Assembly: GCA_023384675.1 (NCBI GenBank)
Contig: JAHDVK010000024.1
Coordinates: 1 to 64,000 of the forward strand
Source of the DNA: Bryobacteraceae bacterium
GTDB lineage: Bacteria; Acidobacteriota; Terriglobia; Bryobacterales; Bryobacteraceae
Direction of reading: 5' to 3'
DNA: 64,000 bases
Shown here one piece after another: positions 1 through 7,862 of this stretch (position 1 is its first letter; each line of letters opens with the position of its first letter). The notes under the pieces are model-generated. The model was not told where the DNA came from. It searched no databases and saw only the letters and a list, made by a program, of their open reading frames with translations. The translations under genes and the position numbers were made by a program.

Positions 1-62
1 CAGACAGAATCGCACAGGAAATCTCCGATTTCCCTTGACAGATACCTATCATGAACGTCCCC

Positions 63-109
63 GAAATTCCCGAAATTCGGAAATTCGAAATTCCGAAATT
101 CCCGAAATT
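63..109. repeat. Short GAAATT repeat array
   Basis: Six copies of GAAATT begin at 63, 72, 80, 87, 95 and 104, so the steps are 9, 8, 7, 8 and 9 bases, a symmetrical pattern. It is an AT-rich island in GC-rich DNA, about 100 bases upstream of the aldehyde dehydrogenase. The function is unknown; a multi-site operator or a simple degenerate repeat are both possible. Confidence 0.6.
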
Positions 110-171
110 TCAAAAACTTCCGGTCTTCTTGACCGAAGCACGGTGAATATGGTCTCATCCTGATGGATGAT

Positions 172-191
172 CACCGCGCTCAGGCGCGGTG
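172..191 (+). promoter_or_regulatory. Perfect hairpin just before the ALDH ribosome-binding site
   Basis: CACCGCGC (172-179) and GCGCGGTG (184-191) form an 8-bp perfect stem with a TCAG loop. The Shine-Dalgarno GGAGGAGG (194-201) follows three bases later and the GTG at 207 six bases after that. It could be the end of an upstream transcript or a stabiliser or regulator of the ALDH message. No U-run follows, so a simple terminator is less likely. Confidence 0.5.
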
Positions 192-206
192 TTGGAGGAG
201 GGCGTT

Positions 207-1604
207 GTGACATTTGAACGGTTGAATCCGATGACGGGCGAGGTGGCGTCCACGGCGCGTGCGATGACGGTGGCGGAGGCGGCGGCGGTGGCCGAGCGAG
301 CTGACGCGGCGTTTCCGGCGTGGTCGGCGACGGGGCCGAGCGCGCGGCGGGCATTGCTGGTCAAGGCCGCTGACGCATTGCAGGCCAAGGCGCCGGCGTT
401 CGTCGAGGCGATGATGGCCGAGACCGGGTCAACGCAAGGCTGGGCGATGTTCAACGTGGGCGTGGCCGCGGGCTTTATTCGGGAGGCGGCCGCTTTGACC
501 ACGCAGATCGGCGGCGAGGTGATTCCCTCCGATAGGCCCGGTTGCATGGCGATGGCCTTGCGTGAACCCGTGGGCGTGATCCTGGGAATTGCGCCTTGGA
601 ATGGGCCGGTGGTTCTGGGCGTGCGCGCTCTGGCGGTGCCGCTGGCTTGCGGAAATACCGTGATTTTGAAGGCGAGCGAGACGTGTCCGCGAACGCATCA
701 GTTGATTGTGGAAGCGTTCGAAGAGGCGGGCTTTCCCGACGGTGTGGTGAACACGGTGACGAATGCGCCGGCCGATGCGGCGGAAGTGGTGGGCGCGCTG
801 ATCGATCATCCGGCCGTGCGGCGGATCAACTTTACGGGTTCAACGGCCGTGGGCCGAGTGGTGGCCCAGCGGGCGGCGGCGCATTTGAAGCCGGTGTTGC
901 TCGAACTGGGCGGGAAGGCGCCTTTGTTGGTTCTCGAGGACGCCGATCTGGATGAGGCCGTGAAGGCGGCGGCGTTCGGGGCGTTCATGAACCAGGGCCA
1001 GATTTGCATGTCGACGGAGCGGATTATTGTGCTGGACGCCGTGGCCGATGCATTCGCGGAGAAGTTCCAGGCGAAGGCGGCTTCGATGGCGGTGGGCGAT
1101 CCGCGGGAAGGCAAGACTCCGCTGGGCGCGGTGGTGGATCTTCGAACAGTGGCGCATGTCGCTTCCCTGGTTGGCGATGCTCTGTCGAAGGGCGCAGTGC
1201 GTTTGACCGGTGGCGAAGCCGAGGGTGTGCTGGTGCCGGCGACCGTGATCGACCGGGTGACGCCCGCCATGCGGTTGTTCCGTGAAGAGAGTTTTGGCCC
1301 GGTGGTGGCTGTGGTGCGCGCCTCCGATGAGGCAGAGGCGATCCGGCTCGCGAACGATACTGAGTATGGCTTGGCGGCATCGGTCTTTACTCGCGATACG
1401 GCACGCGGCTTGAGAGTGGCGCGGCAGATCAAGAGCGGCATCTGCCACGTGAACGGACCGACGGTGCATGATGAGCCGCAGATGCCGTTTGGGGGCGTGG
1501 GCGGTTCCGGCTACGGGCGCTTTGGGGGCAAGGCCGGTATTGACGCATTCACGGAGTTACGTTGGATTACGATCGACACGCAGCCAGGGCATTATCCGAT
1601 TTAA
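207..1604 (+). CDS. NAD(P)-dependent aldehyde dehydrogenase (vanillin/salicylaldehyde dehydrogenase-like)
   Basis: It is predicted to oxidise an aldehyde, possibly aromatic, to the acid with NAD(P)+ in the cytoplasm. The 465-residue length is normal for the ALDH superfamily. Visible landmarks are the cofactor/oxyanion motif IAPWN with Asn near 132, Lys in ILKASE near 155, FTGS near 209-212, general-base Glu in LELGG near 233 and the nucleophile Cys in NQGQICMSTE near 267. The NQGQICMSTE context resembles vanillin and salicylaldehyde dehydrogenases, which is why I suggest an aromatic substrate, but substrate is inference. The GTG at 207 was chosen because GGAGGAGG lies six bases upstream; an in-frame GTG at 189 sits inside a hairpin stem and has no such signal. 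It appears monocistronic in the window. Confidence 0.85.
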   Translation: MTFERLNPMTGEVASTARAMTVAEAAAVAERADAAFPAWSATGPSARRALLVKAADALQAKAPAFVEAMMAETGSTQGWAMFNVGVAAGFIREAAALTTQIGGEVIPSDRPGCMAMALREPVGVILGIAPWNGPVVLGVRALAVPLACGNTVILKASETCPRTHQLIVEAFEEAGFPDGVVNTVTNAPADAAEVVGALIDHPAVRRINFTGSTAVGRVVAQRAAAHLKPVLLELGGKAPLLVLEDADLDEAVKAAAFGAFMNQGQICMSTERIIVLDAVADAFAEKFQAKAASMAVGDPREGKTPLGAVVDLRTVAHVASLVGDALSKGAVRLTGGEAEGVLVPATVIDRVTPAMRLFREESFGPVVAVVRASDEAEAIRLANDTEYGLAASVFTRDTARGLRVARQIKSGICHVNGPTVHDEPQMPFGGVGGSGYGRFGGKAGIDAFTELRWITIDTQPGHYPI

Positions 1605-2107
1605 GCGGTTAGTGGCTATGAGGAGGGTGTTCCGGAAATAGTCGAAAGGCCGAGAACGGCGGTAGCGACCCATTCCATAGAATCCGGTTGCTGAAACGAA
1701 TCAATCCGAGAAGGAGCGAAACCGCCGTGAAGAGAAAGAATCACACCGTCAGCCAAGCCGACGAGAAGTCGGCATCCATCATCGGGACCTATAGGGACCT
1801 ATGGGGTCAATGACCTCGCTCCCCCGTCGCATATTTCAATACATCCCCTGTTATGAATGACTTACAGGCAACCGCGCCGCCCCCAACCACTCCATCCTCC
1901 CTCCCTTCCTTTCGCCGCTCATTTCCCTAACCCATTGATTCCAAATGCCATTACGCCTATAAACCATTACCGTCCCACTTTGTTTTATGCCTTAGAAACG
2001 CCCGAAAAAGCGAAGGGTGCGCGCCAGACGCCAGATAGCGCGGCGGCGTTTATTTACAGACCCTCACGGTCGCGGCAGATCCGGGTGAGCCATGGAGAAT
2101 CAATCCG
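1605..2107. other. Intergenic region with a possible transposase relic
   Basis: No convincing gene lies in this 0.5-kb gap. At 1727-1813 a GTG-initiated 28-codon frame preceded by AAGGAG begins KRKNHTVSQ and contains ADEK, reminiscent of the first residues of IS3-type OrfA proteins, then stops. The element GGGACCTAT is duplicated near its end (about 1784-1803). This may be a scrap of a lost insertion sequence. The similarity is too short to be sure. Confidence 0.3.
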
Positions 2108-2683
2108 TTACGGGGTTTGTCGAGCGAGACCGCTTCGCCTTGCGCCAAGCGTCCGCGCCACCATGCGCAGCACGCTCTCGTCGGTGTTCAGCCCGGCCAC
2201 CTGTTCCAGCGGGGTCCAGGCGAGGGCGCGCGATTCGCTGGTCATCCGGAGCGGTTCGGCGGGGTCGGCCTGAATCAGGAAGCGCACGTCGTAGTGGACG
2301 TGCGCCGGTTCGGAGCCGCGTTCGGGGATGGCGTGCGCATCCACGTCGAAGATGCGCCCGTCGAGCAAGGGCGCCAGCCGGGTAACGCCCGCTTCCTCGC
2401 GCACCTCGCGCAGAGCGCTGCCCAGAACATCGGGGTCGCCGTCGCAATGCCCGCCCGGCTGCAGCCACAGCCCGAGTTTGGTTTTGTGGGTGAGCAGGGT
2501 TTGAGATAGCGCGGCATCCACCACCCAGGCCGAGGCTGTGACATGGCCGATTAGGAGGCTGCGTTCGAAGCAGCGTTCGTTTTCTTCGACGAACGCCAGC
2601 ACCCGGGCGCGCATCTCCGCTTCATGGGCATTCCAGGGCTGGTGCGCCTTCAGGGCGGCGATCAGTTGGGCGCGGTCCGGCAT
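2108..2683 (-). CDS. NUDIX hydrolase
   Basis: It is a 191-residue cytoplasmic protein predicted to hydrolyse a nucleoside diphosphate linked to another group; the substrate cannot be told. The Nudix helix is seen as GHCDGDP...ALREVREEAGV, which keeps the REVREEAG core but lacks the usual Glu seven residues after the first Gly. The start at 2683 (MPDRAQ) was chosen because longer frames run into the upstream glycosylase gene. It begins 11 bases after that gene stops, so the two probably form an operon with a nucleotide-sanitation or DNA-repair theme. Confidence 0.75.
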   Translation of the reverse strand: MPDRAQLIAALKAHQPWNAHEAEMRARVLAFVEENERCFERSLLIGHVTASAWVVDAALSQTLLTHKTKLGLWLQPGGHCDGDPDVLGSALREVREEAGVTRLAPLLDGRIFDVDAHAIPERGSEPAHVHYDVRFLIQADPAEPLRMTSESRALAWTPLEQVAGLNTDESVLRMVARTLGARRSGLARQTP

Positions 2684-2694
2684 GAGAGGGTCTG

Positions 2695-3297
2695 CTACGG
2701 GGCCCGGTTTTCCAGGCTGCGCCACAGGTACCACGAAGCGACGGAGCGGAACGGCCGCCAAGGCGCGGCGAGGGCCTCCATTTCGGCGGGTGCGGGCGCG
2801 CCAGGTAACTGGTAGGCGCGGGCGATGGCGTTGCGTACGCCCAGGTCGCCGGTGGGCAGCACGTCGGGCCGGCGCAGGGCGAAGATCAGGAACATGTGCG
2901 CGGTCCACACGCCCACGCCGCGCACGGGAGTGAGATGCGCGATCACTTCGTCATCCGGCATGGCCGCCAGCGCGCGGAAGCGGACCGAACCCGCCAGCGT
3001 GCGCGCGGTGAGGTCGCGCAGCGCCGCCACCTTTTGCGCGGACAGCCCGCAGGCGCGCAGTTGTTCGTCGGTCGCGGCGTCGATGGCGGCGGGCGTCACC
3101 TGCCGGGGGCGGGCGTGCGCCTGGACGCGCGCCCAGATCGTGGCAGCGGCGCGCCCGCTCAACTGTTGCGAGACAATCGATTTCGCCAGCGTGGCGAACA
3201 CGGGCGGATGGTATTGGATGGTGTATGGTCCGGCGCGTTCGATCAGCCCGCCCAGCACGGGATCGGCGCGGCGAAGATGGTCAATTGCGGGATGCAT
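2695..3297 (-). CDS. DNA-3-methyladenine glycosylase II-like HhH-GPD protein (AlkA type)
   Basis: It is predicted to remove alkylated bases from DNA in base excision repair. The 200-residue protein has the short AlkA form without the N-terminal TBP-like domain. Visible features are the SIVSQQLS segment near 41-47, a helix-hairpin-helix with LTPVRGVGVWTA near 122-133, and the catalytic Asp in PTGDLGV near 151. It precedes the NUDIX gene by 11 bases and is divergent from the VWA gene, whose likely start lies about 40 bases away, so the short gap must hold both promoters. Substrate range is not shown by the sequence. Confidence 0.85.
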   Translation of the reverse strand: MHPAIDHLRRADPVLGGLIERAGPYTIQYHPPVFATLAKSIVSQQLSGRAAATIWARVQAHARPRQVTPAAIDAATDEQLRACGLSAQKVAALRDLTARTLAGSVRFRALAAMPDDEVIAHLTPVRGVGVWTAHMFLIFALRRPDVLPTGDLGVRNAIARAYQLPGAPAPAEMEALAAPWRPFRSVASWYLWRSLENRAP

Positions 3298-3335
3298 GGA
3301 ACGAAGCGGGGCGCGGACGCATCCTCAAGTATGCC

Positions 3336-4331
3336 ATGGTGTTGAGAATGGTCCAACGCTGGATGACACTGTCGCTGCTGGCCGCGCTGGCGCTGCCTGC
3401 CCCGGCGCAGGCGCCGCCGCCCGGCCCCCCGCCTGAGGACGACACGCCCATCATCCGCGTGGATGTGGAACTCGTCAATATCTTCTTCTCGGCGCGCGAA
3501 CGCCGGGGCAGCTACGTCCCGGGCCTCGAAGCCGCGGACTTCGAAGTCCTCGAGGACGGCAAGCGGCAGGAGATCAAATTCTTCGCCCGCGAAACCGATC
3601 TGCCGCTCACTTTGGGCTTGCTGGTGGACGTCAGCCGCAGCCAGGAACGCCTGATTGAGACCGAAAAACGCGCTTCGGAGCGCTTTTTTTCGCAAGTTTT
3701 GCGCGAAAAAGACATGGCTTTTCTCATCAGTTTCGGTCCCGATACCGACCTGCTGCAGGACTACACGAACTCGCCCGGGTTGTTGCGGCGCGGGCTGGAC
3801 CAGTTGCGCGTCACCGGCGGCGTCAGCGGCGTGTATACGCCCTCCACCGTGCCCGTGCCCGGCGGCGGGCGCGGCACCGTGCTCTATGATGCCGTGTGGC
3901 TGGCGGCGAAGGAGAAACTGAGGCGGGAAGTGGGACGCAAGGCGATCGTTCTCATCACGGACGGCGTGGATGTCGGCAGCCGGGTGAAGATCGCGGAGGC
4001 CATCGAGGAGGCGCAGCGCTCCGACGCCATCATCTATTCCGTGCTGTTTGAAGACCCGCGCTACACGAGCGCCGCGTTTGGCGGCTTTTCCGGCGAAGGG
4101 GCGATGAAGCGGATGGCCGAGGAGACCGGCGGGCGCATGTTCCGCGTGGACCGCCGCAACAGCCTCGAGCAGATCTACGAGCAGATCGCCGAGGAGATGC
4201 GCACGCAGTACGTGCTGGGCTACACCTCCTCGAACCCGAACAAGGACGGCTCCTTCCGGCGCGTCGAGATCAAGCCGAAGGACCGCAACATCCGGATCCA
4301 GGCGCGTAAGGGCTACTACGCGGGCAATTGA
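3336..4331 (+). CDS. Exported VWFA-related protein (TIGR03436 type)
   Basis: It is a 331-residue protein with a hydrophobic N-terminal signal (MTLSLLAALALPAPAQA) followed by a Pro-rich stretch. A segment with DFEVLEDGKRQEIKFF precedes the von Willebrand A fold, as in the acidobacterial VWFA-related family. The metal-ion-dependent site D-V-S-R-S is near residues 98-102, and ITDGVD marks the second strand region. The role is unknown; VWA domains usually bind proteins. ATG codons at 3336, 3348 and 3363 are all possible and none has a strong Shine-Dalgarno. Its last 15 codons are duplicated, slightly diverged, at 9299-9347. Confidence 0.75.
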   Translation: MVLRMVQRWMTLSLLAALALPAPAQAPPPGPPPEDDTPIIRVDVELVNIFFSARERRGSYVPGLEAADFEVLEDGKRQEIKFFARETDLPLTLGLLVDVSRSQERLIETEKRASERFFSQVLREKDMAFLISFGPDTDLLQDYTNSPGLLRRGLDQLRVTGGVSGVYTPSTVPVPGGGRGTVLYDAVWLAAKEKLRREVGRKAIVLITDGVDVGSRVKIAEAIEEAQRSDAIIYSVLFEDPRYTSAAFGGFSGEGAMKRMAEETGGRMFRVDRRNSLEQIYEQIAEEMRTQYVLGYTSSNPNKDGSFRRVEIKPKDRNIRIQARKGYYAGN

Positions 4332-4378
4332 GCGGCGCTTCCACAACAGCATCCGATTGCGCGGGTTGAGGCAGGTCC
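4283..4378. repeat. Direct repeat copy A: VWA 3' end plus a relic of the rfbD 3' end
   Basis: This segment matches 9299-9394 without gaps, with 83 of 96 positions identical by my count; the first 50 bases match at 47 positions. It covers the last codons of the VWA gene and then a stretch whose minus strand still reads RTCLNPRNRMLL, matching RTYLNLRNQMLV at the end of RfbD. The rfbD part here no longer encodes anything. It marks a past duplication around the receptor gene. Confidence 0.85.
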
Positions 4379-4474
4379 GGCTGAATTCCGCCCGGTCCCG
4401 CACCGCCTCTTGCCGATTTAACCTCCCTGCTGACAACTTTCCCGCGCAACCTGCTTGTACCCGCCTCGATCTTG

Positions 4475-4484
4475 TGATATATCA
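4475..4484. promoter_or_regulatory. Candidate operator, palindrome TGATATATCA
   Basis: TGATATATCA is a perfect 10-bp palindrome about 60 bases upstream of the TonB receptor start. Palindromes of this composition are typical of GntR- or PadR-type repressor sites, but no such regulator is encoded nearby, so the assignment is inference. Confidence 0.4.
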
Positions 4485-4491
4485 TATTTGA

Positions 4492-4511
4492 TCCCGGATT
4501 TGAGTCCGGGA
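4492..4511 (+). promoter_or_regulatory. Leader hairpin upstream of the TonB receptor
   Basis: TCCCGGA (4492-4498) and TCCGGGA (4505-4511) form a perfect 7-bp stem with a six-base loop, about 30 bases before the receptor start. No U-run follows, so it is more likely a message-stability or regulatory structure than a terminator. Confidence 0.45.
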
Positions 4512-4542
4512 GTTATGCGACCAGGGTGAATTGAGGTTTTCC

Positions 4543-7500
4543 ATGATCAACACGGTCCGTTTTGTGGCTCTTTTGGCCTGCCTTCCGCTCGCCATACCCC
4601 TTTCGGCGCAGTACACGTCTCAACAGATCAGCGGCACGGTCCGCGATTCCAGCGGCGCGGTCGTGGTTGGCGCAGCGGTCACGGCCGTTCAGCGCGAAAC
4701 CGGTCTGACGCGGAAAGCCGCTTCATCGGAAACCGGTTTTTACGCCATCGCGAACATCCCGATCGGCGAGTATTCGATCGAGATCGAGACCGCTGGGTTC
4801 AAGCGCCACCGTCAGACTGGCATCACTCTGAGCGTCAACGCCAAGCTCACGGTCGATGTCGAGCTCGAGGTTGGCCAGGTGAGCGAATCGGTCACCGTGA
4901 ACGCCGACGCGGCCATGGTTGAAACCAGCACCGGCGAGGTCGGGCGCCTCATTACCGGTGACCAAGCGACCAAGATCCAGCTCAACGGCCGGAACTTCGC
5001 GCAACTGCTCTCGCTTCTGCCCGGGGTCTCCACGACCAATCGCTCCAGTTTCGACCTGTTCGGCGGCTTTGGCTCGAACATGAGCGCCCAGTCGATCAAT
5101 GGCGGCCGTACCTACACGACCTCCTGGAATATCGATGGCGCCGACAACAAGGATAACGGCGGCGGCGGGAACAACTTCGTCAACGTCAATCCCGACGCCA
5201 TCGCCGAATTCAAGGTGATGACGTCGAATTACTCCGCCGAATACGGTCAGAACGCGGGCGCGGTGGTCAACATCGCTTTGAAGAGCGGGACGCGCGACTT
5301 CCACGGATCGCTCTACGAATTCGTGCGCAACGACTCCTTCGACGCGTTCGCCTTCCGCGCCGTGGACAAGCAGAAACTGCGCTGGAATAACTTCGGCGGC
5401 AGCATCGGGGGCCCGGTCTACATTCCCGGGAAGTTCAATACCGATCGCAGCAAGCTTTTCTTTTTCACCGGGGCAGAGTTCAAGCGCCTGCGCAGGGGCT
5501 CTCCGGTGCTCTGGAACATTCCGACGATGGACGAGCGTTCCGGCAACTTTTCCGCCCGTCCGGCGGCGCAGTGGCCGCGCGACCCCTCCACCGGAGCAGC
5601 GTTCCCTGGCGGAATCATCCCTCAGTCGGCGATGAGCGCCAACGGCCGCGCGCTGGTCAATATGTACCCCACGCCGAACTTCACGGGCAGCGGGGGCAAC
5701 TTCAACTTCCAGCCGCCCTCGCCTCTCGATGCCGACCAGTACATCGTGAAGGGCGACTACTACCTGGACAACAAGAATCAGATCGCGGTCCACTGGACCC
5801 GCGACATGTACGATTCCCTCCAAAACACAGGGAACAAGGCGCTCTTCGACCGCACAATCCCGGGCTTGAACACGAGCGCGAAGTGGACGCACATCGCCAA
5901 CGCCACCACTGTGAACACGTTCCAGTTCACCTACACCGGCAACGTGATCCTGCAGCATAATTTCCGTCCCAATCCCATCCTCGGCAGCAGCTACCAGCGC
6001 GCGGATAACGGTGTGAACTACCCGATGCTGTTCGGCAATCAGACCGCCGTTCCCAACCTCGCCATCTCCGGCTTCAACGCCCTGAACACCCAGCCGCTCA
6101 ACTGGAACAACTTCAACCGGGTCTTCCAGTGGAAGAACGATTTCTCGAAAATCATCGGAACGCACAACCTGAAGTTCGGCATCCTGGCCATGCGCAGCCG
6201 CAAGAACCAGGACAACCAGCCCGCGATCAATGGCTCGGTGAACTTCTCTCCCGGCCACCCGCGCCACTCGGGCAATCCCCTGGCGGACGCGCTGCTCGGC
6301 AATTTCAACACCTATACAGAGGCTTCGTCGGGACGCGAAGGCTGGTTCCGCTTCACGCAGTTCGAAGCGTATGCCCAGGACAACTGGCGCGTGAATCAAC
6401 GGCTCACCCTGGATCTTGGGGTCCGCTGGATGGGCATGCAGCCGCAGTACGCGGCGCTGCAGAATGCGGTGATCTTCAATCCGCGCTTCTTTGATCCGGC
6501 GCGCGCGCCCGTGGTGCTGCCGAACGGTCAACTGCAGCCGGGGACGGGCGACCCGGTGAACGGACTGGCGGTTGGCGGGTCCGAGTATCCGGAAGCCTTC
6601 CGGCAGCGCTTCCCGCAGCATACCGAGGATGTGTTTCAACGGCTCCTGCGCGGACTGCCGAAAGAGGTTTCGCCGTGGGAATCGGCCCTATTCGGCCCCC
6701 GCCTTGGCTTCGCTTACGACGTCACCGGCAAGCAGAACACCGTGATTCGCGGCGGCTATGGCATGTTCTTCGAGCGCATCCAGGGTAATTTCGTCTTCGG
6801 CCGCGTGAATAACCCGCCGTTCATCCAGGAATCGCAGGTCTTCTTCGCCAACATCGAGAACCCTGCCGGCGGCACCACACGGCTTGTGCCTTCCGCCGTC
6901 AGTTCCTATGACATCGATGTGAAGATCCCGACCGTGAACAATTACAGCCTGGGGATTCAGCACAAGCTGAGTTCCACGATGATGATCGACGCGGCCTATG
7001 TAGGCAGCGGCGGCTGGAACCAGTACCGCAACGTGAACCTGAACCAGCTTCAACTGGGCACGTTGCAGCGCAACCCCGGCGTCAACACGAATGCCCTGCG
7101 ACCATACAACGGGTACTCGAACATCAACCAGTTCATCACTGGCTCCAACTTCAATTACAACTCGCTCCAGATGCAGTGGCGCAAGACCTTCACCGGTGGC
7201 GGCCTGCTCAACATCGCTTACACGTGGTCCAAGGCGATCACAGATGCGACGGGCTGGAACGAAACCGCCATGGACAGCTACAACTTCAAGAACGACCGAG
7301 GCCTCGCGGGCTACGACCGCCGTCACATCTTCGTCTTCAGCTACATCTACCCTCTGCCCTTCTGGCAGGAGCAGAACGCCTGGTACAAGGTCGCCTTTGG
7401 CGGCTGGCAGCTTTCGGGCGTGACCACCATGCAGTCCGGCCTGCCGCTGAATATCGGCATCCAGGGTGACCTGGCCGGTATCGGCCAGGGCGGCCAGCGC

Positions 7501-7833
7501 CCCAACCTAGTCGGGGACCACACGGCCGGGGGCGGCACCTCCGACGCCTGGTTCAACCGGGCCGCTTTTGCGAATCCCGCCGCGGGCACGTTCGGCAACC
7601 TGGGCCGCAACGCCGTCCTCGGTCCGGGCACGAACAATTGGGACGTCTCGCTCCAGAAGATCTTCCGGATTCGCGAATCGATGAGTCTGGAGTTCCGCAC
7701 GGAGATGTACAACGCTCCGCACCACTTCTCCTATTTCGGCGTCGCCACCACGGTCGGGGCCGCCAACTTCGGACAGGTGACCAGCGCCAACGACCCGCGC
7801 ACGCTGCAGTTCGGGATGCGGTTCGGATTCTGA
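4543..7833 (+). CDS. TonB-dependent receptor with N-terminal carboxypeptidase-regulatory domain (Oar-like)
   Basis: It is a 1096-residue outer-membrane protein. A signal peptide (about 1-23, ending near PLSAQ) is followed by a carboxypeptidase-regulatory-like beta domain (about 25-115, ISGTVRDSSGAVVVGA), a plug region with QLNGRNFAQLLSLLPGV, and a long beta-barrel ending in RFGF, an aromatic C-terminus typical of barrels. Such Oar-like proteins are expanded in Acidobacteria and are thought to take up large substrates or act in adhesion; the ligand is not visible. ATG 4543 has TTGAGG six bases upstream; a TTG at 4531 is the alternative. The gene sits between diverged direct repeats, and its terminator is interrupted by an IS. 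Confidence 0.85.
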   Translation: MINTVRFVALLACLPLAIPLSAQYTSQQISGTVRDSSGAVVVGAAVTAVQRETGLTRKAASSETGFYAIANIPIGEYSIEIETAGFKRHRQTGITLSVNAKLTVDVELEVGQVSESVTVNADAAMVETSTGEVGRLITGDQATKIQLNGRNFAQLLSLLPGVSTTNRSSFDLFGGFGSNMSAQSINGGRTYTTSWNIDGADNKDNGGGGNNFVNVNPDAIAEFKVMTSNYSAEYGQNAGAVVNIALKSGTRDFHGSLYEFVRNDSFDAFAFRAVDKQKLRWNNFGGSIGGPVYIPGKFNTDRSKLFFFTGAEFKRLRRGSPVLWNIPTMDERSGNFSARPAAQWPRDPSTGAAFPGGIIPQSAMSANGRALVNMYPTPNFTGSGGNFNFQPPSPLDADQYIVKGDYYLDNKNQIAVHWTRDMYDSLQNTGNKALFDRTIPGLNTSAKWTHIANATTVNTFQFTYTGNVILQHNFRPNPILGSSYQRADNGVNYPMLFGNQTAVPNLAISGFNALNTQPLNWNNFNRVFQWKNDFSKIIGTHNLKFGILAMRSRKNQDNQPAINGSVNFSPGHPRHSGNPLADALLGNFNTYTEASSGREGWFRFTQFEAYAQDNWRVNQRLTLDLGVRWMGMQPQYAALQNAVIFNPRFFDPARAPVVLPNGQLQPGTGDPVNGLAVGGSEYPEAFRQRFPQHTEDVFQRLLRGLPKEVSPWESALFGPRLGFAYDVTGKQNTVIRGGYGMFFERIQGNFVFGRVNNPPFIQESQVFFANIENPAGGTTRLVPSAVSSYDIDVKIPTVNNYSLGIQHKLSSTMMIDAAYVGSGGWNQYRNVNLNQLQLGTLQRNPGVNTNALRPYNGYSNINQFITGSNFNYNSLQMQWRKTFTGGGLLNIAYTWSKAITDATGWNETAMDSYNFKNDRGLAGYDRRHIFVFSYIYPLPFWQEQNAWYKVAFGGWQLSGVTTMQSGLPLNIGIQGDLAGIGQGGQRPNLVGDHTAGGGTSDAWFNRAAFANPAAGTFGNLGRNAVLGPGTNNWDVSLQKIFRIRESMSLEFRTEMYNAPHHFSYFGVATTVGAANFGQVTSANDPRTLQFGMRFGF

Positions 7834-7862
7834 CGAATTCGCAGTGCAGACGCGGGCCTTAA

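Noticed and set aside
63-109. Possible CRISPR-like array
   Set aside because: Repeats are six bases with two- or three-base gaps, far too short for repeats and spacers, and there are no cas genes.
1857-2273. 138-residue plus-strand ORF
   Set aside because: Pro/Arg-rich composition, no ribosome site and overlap with the NUDIX gene end.
3243-4436. 397-residue minus-strand ORF
   Set aside because: It is antisense to the VWA gene; only its first residues contain the rfbD relic.
4723-6639. 638-residue minus-strand ORF
   Set aside because: It is antisense to the TonB receptor with no domain or ribosome-binding site.
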